Of a stretch of DNA of 64,000 nt, positions 11,752 through 23,955 are shown in pieces (the first letter of the stretch is position 1; each line of letters opens with the position of its first letter). The DNA comes from Lycocorax pyrrhopterus obiensis (taxonomy: Eukaryota; Chordata; Aves; Passeriformes; Paradisaeidae). Below the pieces are notes generated by a model. That model had not been told where the DNA came from. It made no database searches and was given only the letters and a program-made list of their open reading frames with translations. Made by a program: the position numbers and the translations under genes. Location: positions 28,867,629-28,931,628 of the forward strand of contig JACSVZ010000006.1 in assembly GCA_014706295.1 (NCBI GenBank), written 5' to 3'.

Positions 11752-14700
11752 ATAGTCAAAATTATTACAATTAGTTGTCAGGCCAATGAGTGGACACCAT
11801 CAAATAGTCCTTTCAGCTTGCTATCTTTATACAATAATGTGTTCCAGGTTCAATTTGAACATTTTTATGTCTAGGAAAATCAAATATTTAAAGAATTCAA
11901 AATTGATCTGTACTTTTGCATTACACTTTTATGTGAAAAAGCAGTAGTCAACTAGCAGTCATTGCGCTGAATTTCCAGACAAGAAGTGTTCTTTTTCTTC
12001 GTATGTGAACCAGTGGATTCAGCTGAAGCCTGGAGCTTCACATTTCACGTTCCTTGTAAATGATTGCTGCTTTAAACCATTGGTTATGGTTTATTTATAG
12101 AATAATACATAGTTCACAATTAAATGCCAAGTTATAATTGAATCAAAGGATTCTGCTGATGCTTCGACTCACAAGGGTGCAGCTCAAGAGCTTTAGAAAG
12201 GGCAGCAGAATCTGAATCTAAATTACAGCCTCCAGTATTCAGTCTGGGATCACACATTATAATGCGTAATAGGGCTAAAAGGATTATTATAATACTGCAG
12301 TAAATAGAAAGAAAATGTATCAAACAGCAGAATTCAGGATGCTTGCAGAGGCATTCAGTTTGTGATGTGGGAGGCTAAAGATTATACTGCATAGAAATAA
12401 AGCTAGAGGAAAAGTATTTCATAAACACATTTATGTTCTTAAAAATATTCTGAAGTTATTATTAAATAAAAGGAAAATCTATGTTTCATAGTCAGTAAAT
12501 GCATAAAGCTATATAACATGCCTATGACTGGTTGATTCCAGGTACCACACAGCTATTTTCTGTCATAATAAGACAACAACTTTGCTATAGAAAGAAAATT
12601 CTAGTTCACATATTTTTGATGAGTTTTTGGAAAAGCTTACAAACATTAAGAAATTAAATTTATGTAACCAGAATAAAAATAATACAAAAGAACTTGCATT
12701 TCTTTCTAGTATAAATTGTCTTATCATGAAAATGGTTCACAGATCCAATTCACAAAGACAATACTAATTTATTTGTGGAAGAAACCTGACTGATAAGGCA
12801 TACAATTCTTAGGCTAAAATGCAGATTATTTTTAATACAGATACTTTGTCATTTTAGAATGTGTTTTCTTAAAAATAAATAATGATAAACCCTTTAAACG
12901 TGGGGTTTTTTTATGCTGTCTGTTAATCTGTGGTTTATCTATTGGGCTGTAAGCAAGAAAAGCAATCAATATTTTGTTGTGTAGATATCTAATCCATCAG
13001 ATGTTTACCCTGGTTCCTCACACCAGGCTGTAATTTGTCCAGCAATTCCCTAACGTGGCCACAGTAACTTTGCACAACAGCTAATGCTGTGGAGCCTATC
13101 ATATGCCTTCCAAAGTGTTTCTGCATTTTCCTCTAACTCTCTCCAGTGAAAGAGATTAAAAAGTAGACTCTAAAGGCATTGGTCAGACCTCAGGATAGAA
13201 TTGGTCAGGATATAATTTCTCTGTGGATTTAGGCTACAGTTCATTTCAGATCTTACTGAAATTGCAAGTATTCAAGACTTTGAACTTTGTCAGATGTATA
13301 TTTATAGAACAGTTCATTGGGAAAGAGTGGGGAAAGGTTGGTAGTTTGTTTCCTGATAATTATCAATCTAACATCTATGTAGTAAATCATAGATGTGCTA
13401 AGTCTTTGCACATAGAGAAAATACTGATTTTTAATAAGAAGTTCAGAAAAGTCAGCTTTTCACTGGCATTTTTTTCCTACAAAACATTTAATACCAAATT
13501 GAATACCCATTCTGAATTATACATAATATAGGCATTATACCTTTTCTTGGGTTTCCATTGTTAAAGTCCAGCTGAGGTCAAAGGACGTTATTTCCAAAAC
13601 TACCTTTTCAATAAGGTAAATACTTAAGAAAAATGAGAAGTCATGCAATGAACTCACATTGTTGATATGGCAAAAAAATCCTGATGGATCCACAGATAAA
13701 ATATTTGTATGAAGCCCCACTGAGGTGTATGATACAAATCAAAGAGAATATAAAAACAAGCATTGCTTAAAGAATAATGGAAGACTGAGGAAAAGTAACA
13801 GTCTTTCTGTTGGCTTATTTTTTTTTAAACTTTAATTTTAATTTAAGTTTTACCATCTGGCAATATCATGAAGAGAAAGAACAAAGAAATACATTCTATT
13901 CATAAAATTTACGTTAATAAATGTAGGAAGCATGATAGATTTGGCCAGGTAGGGATTCATGAAGGGAAAACAAGACAGGGTACAGGTAGCTCTAGACCCA
14001 AAAATACCCACAGAAAGGACAATGGTGAGGCAGGACAATATTTACTAATAAAAGAGGATTCGATTTTTTACTTCTATCTCAGCAATATTAGCAAACAGTA
14101 ACAGGTGATAAGTAAAGGTGAGAGACTGGGGCAAGAGCTGACTTTTGGAGAAACTCAAAAATAAGGTGGGGCAAGTAGTATATAAATATTTGAGGCTCTG
14201 AATTAGGAAAACATAGTGCTTTAATTGTGCTGGACTGATACTTTCATCAATAGAAAAATGTTATCAAAATAGGCTTTTGGTGCAGTTTATTGGCCAAAAT
14301 GTTCCTGTCTGCATTGTAATGCAGAGTGTGCATTGCAGGGGACTATCTGTCACAGATCTGAATGTTGGTTTTGTTTGGTTTTGCTTATTTTGGATAGTAT
14401 GTAAGATATCTGGAAACGTTTGGTAGAAAATACAAAATACAAACACAACAGGCAAAAAATTTCTAAAGAGCTCAATTCACAATGAGATATTTACATTATG
14501 GATTTCCAAAAGTGCTGTAATGTAGCAAGTCCCTCTGAGAACAATTTGAAAATCTATCAATTTCTCCAAAGTGCCTAATACAAATCTGAGAGCTCTTGGT
14601 AGCATTCAACAAGTTTTTTGCTTTTTTTTTTAATGTTATATCATTTTATGGTCTGAAGATCAGAGGACTCCCATGCCAGTAATCTTTCATGCATTTTTGC

Positions 14701-15332
14701 AATACGTAGATTGCCATCCCAACAAGTGACCCAATTTTGAATCATTTTCATGAGTTCACACAGGTTTACATGTGAAGAATCTATACCAAAGTCTTTCTAT
14801 GTCAATCACTGATCACTGATCTCTGAAAAAAGATGCTAATGAAACAGGAGAATGAACATACAATTGAAGTACTCTGTCTCTCTTACAGAGATAGTAAAAG
14901 TTTAAGGATTCAAACCACAGGTAAAGCAAGTATGTTAAACCTCTTAATTATGGTTTAATGATACATTAATCCAAATTAATCCAAATGTCTCTGTCTTATT
15001 TTTACAGATTAATTCAAATTAATTTTTTATGAGTATCACTTTACTGACTGTTCCATGGAAGCTTTTTCCTTGACTCTTAATTTACAAGTAATTCTGATCT
15101 GTATTAATTTAACTAAGTTTATTTTCAGTGTGAATGAAACTTATGGATTCAAATATTTGTAAAAAAGGAAATAAGTATTAATAGTTGAAGAAGCTAAACC
15201 AAAATTACTTTAACAAAAGCAAATGCAGATCAGTTTTTGTGTTGTTTACCTTGCTGCTGAATAAACCTTCCTCACATTCTTTGTGTTATGCTGGGCAGAG
15301 CTGTATAACATTTCTCTGATGGCTGAACTTAC

Positions 15333-15456
15333 CTCCCCTTCTGTGGACTGCAAGTGCAGTTCTTTCCTACAGGTAGCCTTTAAGTCTCCTGCAGCTGCAT
15401 TGACGTGCACTCCCCTGGGTGCTTCCATCACCAAAGATCTAGTAGGAGATTCAAGT
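15333..15456 (-). CDS. SGCZ: SGCZ exon 7
   Basis: A 124-bp exon with a pyrimidine-rich TTTTTGTCTTTCAG acceptor and a GAG|GTAAGT donor. One base completes a codon begun in exon 6, followed by 41 codons. The product reads [36 protein letters not shown] and [13 protein letters not shown] with MEAPRGV is the most conserved block of the gamma/delta/zeta sarcoglycans. [16 protein letters not shown] is zeta-like, where delta-sarcoglycan has a different sequence as I recall it. The encoded segment is extracellular and precedes the C-terminal cysteine cluster. Confidence 0.96.
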
Positions 15457-17762
15457 CTGAAAGACAAAAACAATCACTGAGAAAAAATGCACTGAATCCA
15501 ACCACCAAAATCTTCCCAGCCTCAAAACCCAAGATGCAGGTAGATATTAATATACTGTGAGAGGTAACAAAGGAAAACTGGATTATAGGTGTGATTCTAT
15601 GGCTGACTTTTATGGCACAGAGAAAGAAAAAAGTTAAGCTTTTAAGAATATACTGATATAAACTTATCTGCTCAGTGATGCTTTCTGGCACTAGCACTTA
15701 ATGCATCCAACTGTACTGATACTGAAATAGAGGCACTTAAGAACCTGCCCATCTCTGTTAATGCTTCTGTAATGGCAGTTTAATACTAAAGTCTTCTTAG
15801 TGACTGATGACAAATGTTTAACTAAACAAAGAGAAAACAAAACCTTTATATGTTTTAAATTATGTGAAACTGGTTAGAATGACTTTGGCTTGAAAGACTC
15901 ATTCATGTTTTGGGTATGTTTAGCAGCATCATGTATGAAGAGCGGATAAGAAAATCTGTTATGTTGCTATTATTTGGGGCGTTGTATGGTTTTTCTGTTC
16001 TCCAAAATACCCATCATGGTCATATAATCCTGTTATAGTAGGGTTAAGACACACATCACTGCTTCTTGGTATCTTTATTCAAACCAATTCTTGTTCTACT
16101 GTCAGTCTTTCCACATCTGTCTTCCTTATACTCAGGATCCATCAGCCTTGATGCAGAACTATGATACTTTCTTAGCTGTGCTTTCTCATAGTATTGTAGA
16201 GATTTCTCTTGAAAGGGAAATACTAATGCAAAGATTTTGTAGAAAATATGCTCACATGCTGAATAGGGAAAATGACAGGATGAACACTATTGAACTAGGA
16301 AACAATAACTCAGATTCTGATTGTGTTCAGTTGTAGACTTACTGCATAGCACTATAAGGGAGGGAGACAAAATTTTTTATCTGTTTATAACCTAGTAATA
16401 TAATGGCAGGACACAGTTCCACTTTATTTTAACAAAGGCTTTTTGTGAGATGAAATATGTTAATGATAAAAATGTTTAGACTGAGTAGCTTGAAGAAAAC
16501 ACTGTATTTCCCTCTAAAGCAAATTATAAGTATTCGGGTCATATCTATCCAAAAATATATTGAGGTACTAGATGTATAAAGGAGAGAGTAGTTTGACAAA
16601 GAATTTGGTGCAAAAAAGCCTGATGAAATCTGTCAAGCAATGGAACAAGACAATTTCAAAATATTTCATCTATTGCATTTTTTAAGTACACAGAATGGTA
16701 CTGGATTATCATTTTAAAACCAAAGTACCACATTTGCATGCAAAGAAAGTCACGGAGATGGTGTCTGTGAAAAATTCCTCTTTGTTGCACGTCACTGACA
16801 ATAGGGAAAGGAAGAAAAGAAATGAAAAAAAAAAAAAGGAAAGCATTTATTCAGCAACACAAAATAAAGCCATTAAAAGCAGGTGTCCAGAGAGAGGAAA
16901 CACTGTTTGTAGATAATGATATAAAGAAAAAAAAAAAATACATGGGATACATATAGATAGGAGCAATAGAAAAATATATATCTCTTCTGCTGCTAGGCCG
17001 TTTTCTTTCATTTTTTTTGATGCTTTGTAGGGAGAAGTTGATAGAAGGTTCTGCAGTTCTTTGTACTGGGGAAGAATCTAAATATCATGAATTATTCAAT
17101 GACATGCACAAGTGTTTTTCAGGTAGTAGTTTGTTAACTTCTGATGGCTACAGGATGGCAGAAAAAGAACTTCCAAAATATTATATAAATGATGTAAATT
17201 ATAAAGTTTAGAAATTAGGTTTCTGAAAGTACCCCATTGCCTTAATGAGGTTTTACCTTGATCTTACAAGGAAACTGAATGGTATAAATGTTAAATGATT
17301 TTATTCTTTAATTCCATATTTTTAAGCAGCATATCATTGTGATTTATAACCTACTTTCCAAGAATATTAACATTTCTCTGTGGTTTCAGCTGCCATTTCA
17401 TAATCATAAAGACAAAAGTGTTCTTAGCTACATCTATTGCATTGAATTCATGTGTCTTAGCAAAATCACAAATAGTTCTGGTTTCATCACACCAAAATGC
17501 CTCAGTACTAACTAAAACTTTTCAGCAGGTGGACAATTAAAATCTGTTTAGGAACATCCATCAAGAAACTATGGTTTTCTCTGAAGATTAAAGTTTTGAC
17601 AGTGTATAGCTTAGAGTTGTTTAGTATAGTTTCATCACAGTTTTTCATGAAGTACATTAGCATAAATAACTTTAAATTTGTCTAAAAAGAAGATATTTGG
17701 GCAATTAATTTCTCAGATTGAAAAGTTGATAATATCAGCCTTCTCCACACCATGGAGAAGAA

Positions 17763-17780
17763 TTTTTTTTTTTTTTTTTT
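17763..17780. repeat. Homopolymer tract, 18 T
   Basis: An uninterrupted run of 18 T on the plus strand, read directly. I see no retroposed sequence next to it, so it is recorded as a simple repeat. Confidence 0.9.
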
Positions 17781-19944
17781 AAGACAATAGAGTTTCTTAG
17801 CAGTCTTCTGAAATCAAATAAAGTGGTAGAAATGTCACGGAATAACTGATGATCATCAGAGCAGATTTTAAAACACCACCCATCTATTAGTAAAACTGAA
17901 TGCCTTAATCTGTTTTACAGTTCTAATTTACTTTTCTTATTGTTATTCTTTGGCTGATCTGCATCTGAAAAGTGACTGCAGCACGCTACTGCAAATGCAA
18001 AAGGCTATACAAATAGATTATTACCTCAATGTTTTGAGATAAATTAGGTTTGATATGCAGCTTCTTTATAATATTTTTTCTTTGCCATATTTCTGATACC
18101 TTTAATCTCTACTATAAACTCATTGTAACACCCCACATTGTAATGCTCATCCTTCCAAGGAAAAGTACATTATTATAATAGCATGTGGAGAATTTGCTTT
18201 CCTTTCAGATTTACTGATGGCCTGTCACAGTGGCATTTACATCTATGAGTGAATCCTATCAATGGAATTAATCTTTCTTTCCCAAACAACACACTCTTCT
18301 GATGGAGAAGGTAACTGCTGCTATTATCACACAGAAACTACAGAACTGTAGGAAAGACAAAAAGGCTTTTAAAAAGAGTTTTTAAATAATATAATTGGTC
18401 AATTTGCTGTATGTGATGAAGCAAGATGATCTATCCACAGCAGAGAAGGGCTTTTTCTTTTTAATTATCAGTGGTTAATTTGTGAAAAAAGATAAATTTC
18501 ATAAGATCAAAGCCATATGAATTTGAGCTGAAATAATGAAAGAATTATGGCTAGAAAAGGGAAACTTTTAAAATATCTTGAATATGTTCCTTTGAAGGTA
18601 TCAAAATATTTCTCATCAGAAATGCAGAAACATTTTTTCTTCATTTGGTATTTTCTGTTTACAAGCTGACCTAGATTGTATTAGAGAAAAATAATTTAAA
18701 ATAGGAACCAAAAGGAAAGGTTTCCTTTTGGGTTTTTAGCAATATTTTAGATTTACCTCCTGCGCATCTCTTATACTCACATGGGATATAATTTATCTAT
18801 GTTAATTTTTTTCTGTTGGCTAGCAGAAAATATTTCTTAAAATAGAAGGAAATAGAAGATTACTCTGTGCAGAAGTGAATAATTTATTTGCTTCATTTCT
18901 ATTTAAGCCCTATATCCAACCCATGCTACTTAGTAAAACAACTGATAAAAATCTCTACTGATTTAGAATTTGTATTCGAAACAGTGGATTAAAAATATGC
19001 CAGCTAGAGATCTCACATGTAAAACAGGACCTCATTTCTCCTTTATTGATATCTTTGTATTTGGGGGTCAAGAAATACTTCCACACTTCCCGGTATTTAA
19101 CTTTTATACATGATAGTCTTGCCAACACATATTGTTGTGCCTTTTTTTCAGTGAGCGTAGGAACCCTGTTAGGGGAAAAAAATAGTCTTGCAAATATAAA
19201 ACCAATGGAAACATTTACTTGGCAAGCCTTTTTTAGATTTCCATAGATTAAAATCATTGTGACATTGATCTTGCCACCTGTAGGTCAAGACTGCGACTGT
19301 GGGTGGGTAAGACACACAAAGAGGAGAAGGAAGGCAAATGGGTGTGCCAAATCTCCCTCTATTCCTCTTCCTATTTTTTGATTGTAAACCAGTACCCTCA
19401 ACCCTAAAACCTCAGAGGATGCAGGACTTTCCTCTCCCATGAGTGAAATGATTTTATTCCAAATTAGAATTAAAAATTTTTTTCAAAATAATTTTGAAAA
19501 TGTTGTTTTCCAGAAACCTCAAACAATTTGAAATATATATTCTTTCAATTTCTATTATTATGAAAGGAACAGTGGGCTGTCCTGGTGCTCAAAAAAAAAG
19601 ATTTCAAGATTCGTCCAGTAAGACCAAGGGTCCTTAAAGAAGTCCAATGAACACTCATGATGATAGATAAAATTAGGCTTTCCATTAAGTCAATTTCTTG
19701 CAAGTCAGGTTGCAACATAAGGAATAGCCAGCGACTTTTATGATCATGGTAACAAAAAATCCTACAGCTTTTTATTAAGATATTGTAACTATTGAAACAT
19801 TGGATTGTTGAATAGCTACATTTGACATCATAGTGGGAATGATATGAAAAAAACATGATTATTCAATCATTCCAGTCTTATTACTTATACTATTTACAAG
19901 TTTATACATGCACATTTTACCATGTATATATAAAAGTGACAAAA

Positions 19945-19976
19945 ATATTTTGATACATTTACATGTATCAAAATAT
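19945..19976. repeat. Perfect 14-bp hairpin
   Basis: ATATTTTGATACAT at 19945-19958 and its exact reverse complement ATGTATCAAAATAT at 19963-19976 flank a 4-nt loop (TTAC). The stem is AT-rich and stops sharply at both ends. It is too short for a typical microRNA precursor, and no function can be read from it. Confidence 0.85.
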
Positions 19977-22900
19977 GCACCTCTTCAAGATGCATATGAA
20001 TCACTGCCAGAATAATTTTATTTCCTGAAACTTGTTGTATTCTGATGCTTTTAACAAAATGCTTTTTTTTTTAATATTATTATTGGAAAGCAGGGGTAAA
20101 TATGGAGGACTCAATATTCTTAATATTGTTTACCGATCATCGGCTTTTCTTTGTTAAGAAGAAAAATTCTCATATGTTCACATGAAATTTTTATTTATGT
20201 GAAAACCTAAAATTGGGCATGATTTGTCTCTCAGTTTTGTGACAGCACACACAGCTCTTAAGTAACAGAGAGTTAAATAAGTGTTTTATGAAATTAGTAT
20301 TGGCCTGAACCAGAAAATATTAAACTTTTTTTTCCCCAATTTCCAATTGTTCAACTCATGGATGAAAAACTTAAACAAAGAGGAAACTTTCATGACTTAA
20401 ATCAGAATAGTAGAATGGTATTCAGTACTGCATTTCATGTTATGTCCATGTTCTGCATGTCACTGACTTTGCCGTGTGTCAGCATGCCCTTATTATAACT
20501 CCTAAAATTCTCACTAACGTAGAAATCACTTCACTGGGCTCAAAGATGATTTCTAATTGCCCTGTACATGCCACAGGTTTAAATCCAATAGGTCTGCATT
20601 GTCATAGCAACATTTGAAACAACTGAATATTTTAATGTTATTTGGCATAGATTATAAATCAGAAAAACAAGTTCCCACATAGAGAAATAAAGGATGTCTT
20701 CTGAGAATATTAAAAAAATAATTCTTACTGAGGAGGAAAAGTAAGGAATAAAAGGTCATTGAAGAGTTTTTCAGAATTGTTATTAAATGAATAGAAAGAA
20801 TGAGGAGGCATCAAGTGAGAAAGGCTGGAGAAAGCAAATATTTAACACAAGAGCTTGACTAAATAAGCAGGTGATATGAGGAAGGTTAAAGAGAACTTAA
20901 TGGGTGATTGTTTCTTAGCATGGGTGAAGGCATAGCCAGAATAGCTAAAGACAAGGAAGCTATCAAAACCAGAAGTAATATTAAGAAGAAAACAAACCAA
21001 AAACATAAGTGGCATCTCAGGTAGTAAAAAATCATGCAGTTGTAAGTCAACTAAAACTCAAACCTTTGAAAATCAAGCAAATTAGTAGAAATATAAGGTT
21101 TAGAACATGAGCTTTTATTTCTTGTAGAAATACCAAAACATGCTTGAAAGTCTAAACTTCCAGGCTGTGAGAAAAACTTCTGGATATGAGACAATCCAAA
21201 ATGGTTGTTTAAGAAAAGGTATGGGAAAAGGATTGGTCATAGTCCTGACAAATTAGAGCTACCCCATTCTACCCTAAATGCTTTCCTTTCCATTATCTTC
21301 CTGATTTTTATTCTGGCTTGAATCTCTTTTTACACATGCCCTGCCTTTCTGCTAAACATTCTTACATGAAGCTTATCCTCTTTCCAGAAATAACTCCATT
21401 ACCTGAGTTGTCTTTCAGAATATATTTCCTTGAAATAGAAATCTGTTTTGTCAGAAAGAGATTGAAGCAACATGCCCACAGCAAATGCTTGAGTGCTTGT
21501 CAAGAGTTAGATCTGAAGATAAAGTGCCTGGGGGAGTCTGAAGAGTCTCAGTTTTGAAAACCATTAGCTTCCTGTGATTAGGAAGTAACAGTCCAGACCA
21601 CATGCAATATTCTAATGATAGTTTCGATATTGTTCCTCTAAACAGTCTTAAGCTGATACAAACACATATATTTTAGCTGAGACAAACTGTCACATGGCTT
21701 GATCCACATCTTGAGAAAACTGCATCTCATAGAAAATTATTCTGCTGAAATTCCTTTGAAAGGTCTACTTCAAACTCTGCAGATCAAGCATAGCAGAGAT
21801 CTTGGAATATACTTTCCAACGTCCTATATTTGGACTGTATCTAAATATTCCAAGAAGAAAACAAAAAAATCAGCCAATTATAAAAAAAAAAATCAGAAAT
21901 AGTTTGGTGAGTTTACTTTCAGTCACTTTTTTAGGGCAACTGCCATGTCCAAACAAACTAGAGACGTATTTTTACTTTCTACTTTACTTTCTACTTTTTA
22001 ATTTTTACAATACAAAATTGGGTGGTAGATAGTGAAGAAGTCAAAAAACTTTGTTAACTCTTTTGGAAGTGAATTCCATCTTGAGATACAACAAATGATA
22101 AAATGTGAATTTTACATCAGGATAAGACATGTAAAATCATTCATTCTTCTCTATGGCTAAAGGCTATCTTTGGAGTTCTCTGTATAATTGTAGATATAAG
22201 CAATAGGAGCTGTTTGGTGGACTGCAGAACTAATAGTTTTACAAACTCGTGTGCTCCCTGTAACTTCTGATCCTCCTTGTTCTTATATCCAGTCTCTATG
22301 AGCTCCAGATCCTTTGTCTGGCTCTGACATGGTGCTTAGAACCCAAACCATACTTCTGCACTCACAACCACGACACTGCTGCAAACTCCATGTACTCCAC
22401 ATGCTATAATCTTCACCTGACCATGAAGCAAGATGTTTCAGAAGCTGAGGGCATTCTGAAACCATGTGTATGCAAATGGATCAAGTGACAGCCAGAAATA
22501 CTAGTAGTGTGTGCTGCTTTTCAGTTACTGTTTCTAGATGGACACTGGCTTTCAGAAAACACAGAGAAAGCTAAAGATCCTTTGCCTTTCTATTAAATAT
22601 GTATGAAACTGCCTAACTGCTTCACAAACTGTCAGGGACATGAGAGGAGAGAATAGACAGACACACAGCAAAACTAAGAAGCCTTGTTTTCTTGTGGAAG
22701 TGGTCAAACTGTGTCACTGAAAATGGGGATGCTCACTGAAAAGGAACAGTGGAGTGAGGAAAAATTCTCAGTGGAGAAATTTAGTATAAAGAAAGACTAA
22801 AGAAACTAAATATTGTTCAGATGGAAAAAAAATATAAGTAGCCCTTTTTAATAATGCATTAGAAAGCCTGTTCACTTAGAATCAAAAGAAAGACATGTAA

Positions 22901-23636
22901 TGAAAATACTGTGTATATTACAACAACATTACTTAATGCCGTATAGTACAAATTTTATGGACTCTAAGTAGTATATCAAATCATGTTTCATCAGAAAAAC
23001 TACAGCAAAATGGAGTATGCAGGTATGGTGAAACAAGACTGTATTTGGTTTAGAGTCCAAAGCACGTCAGAAATGAGTTCTAGTATCTCTAATATCATCT
23101 CCTGGGCATTGAGGACTGTTCCTCAAATTCCATTTAAAAAGACAGTGAAACACTTCTACCTGCAGTATCTGTGAAAACGAAGAGCTTGAACAAATTGTGG
23201 GCTGTTGAACCTAGTCCTAGGCTGGACCTATGTGAAATTAGAATTATTTAATTAGCAGCTTGGATCTGGAAGCCGTGTAAGAGCAACCACAGTTGAAACA
23301 AGCCTTGCAGGAGCTGAAGACACCTCCTGAAACCTTGAACATCTTCCTCTGGTGCTCTGAGCACTGGTCATGCCTGCTGTTAGATCTCAGGGAGCTTAAT
23401 GTAAACAAAGATCCTCAGCTGCCTTCACACTAATTGCAGTGTAAAGTTGCCATGTCTTTCATTAACTCAGCACTGTGCAAATGCTTTCTACTGTTATGAG
23501 CTTTATATGGGTTTTCAGATGAGGTTGATAGGGTAATATATTTACCCTCATAATCCTGTGTAGCCTGAGACAGCCATGCTTGGAGCACATCTGTGGGTTC
23601 CTGAAGCCATGACACAACGTAATCATAAAGCCCAAC

Positions 23637-23955
23637 AGAAAAGGACCTGGGGGTGCTGGTTGACAGCAGCTGAACACGAGCCAGTGTGTGCCCAAGTGGC
23701 CAAGAAGGCCAATGGCATCCTGGCCTGTATCAGCAATAGTGTGACCAGGGCAGAAATTGTCACCTGTACTCATCACTGGTGAGGCCACAGCTTGAATCCT
23801 GTGTCCTGGTCTGGGCCCCTCACTTTAAGAAAGATATTGAGGTGCTGGAGTGAGTCCAGAGAAGGGCAACAGAGCTGGTGAAGGGTCTACAGTGTAACAC
23901 ATAGGAGTGGCTGAGGGAGCTGGGGTAGTTTAGCCTGGAGAAAAGAAGGCTCCAG
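23637..23955 (+). mobile_element. CR1 LINE fragment, internal, truncated at both ends
   Basis: The sequence matches the inner part of the CR1 pol region. It starts near GAAAAGGACCTGGGGGTGCT (residues such as RDLGVL) and includes VAKKANGILACIS, then nucleotide-level matches through the GGCCACAGCTTGAATCCTG and GAGCTGGGGTAGTTTAGCC regions. It carries several stops and frameshifts. It ends abruptly near 23955, with no 3' UTR or terminal repeat, so both ends are missing. It is antisense to SGCZ. Confidence 0.8.

Larger units (their letters stand above)
2599..15332 (-). other. SGCZ: SGCZ intron 7
   Basis: Intron between exons 7 and 8, 12,734 bp, with a GTAAGT donor next to 15333 and an AG acceptor next to 2598. 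It contains a solo LTR at 3986-4618, another at 5560-6154 and a long CR1 fragment at about 10905-11751. I see no other gene, RNA gene or assignable repeat in 2605-3980, 4624-5554, 6160-10900 or 11752-15332; these stretches are AT-rich with only short chance open frames. Confidence 0.9.
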
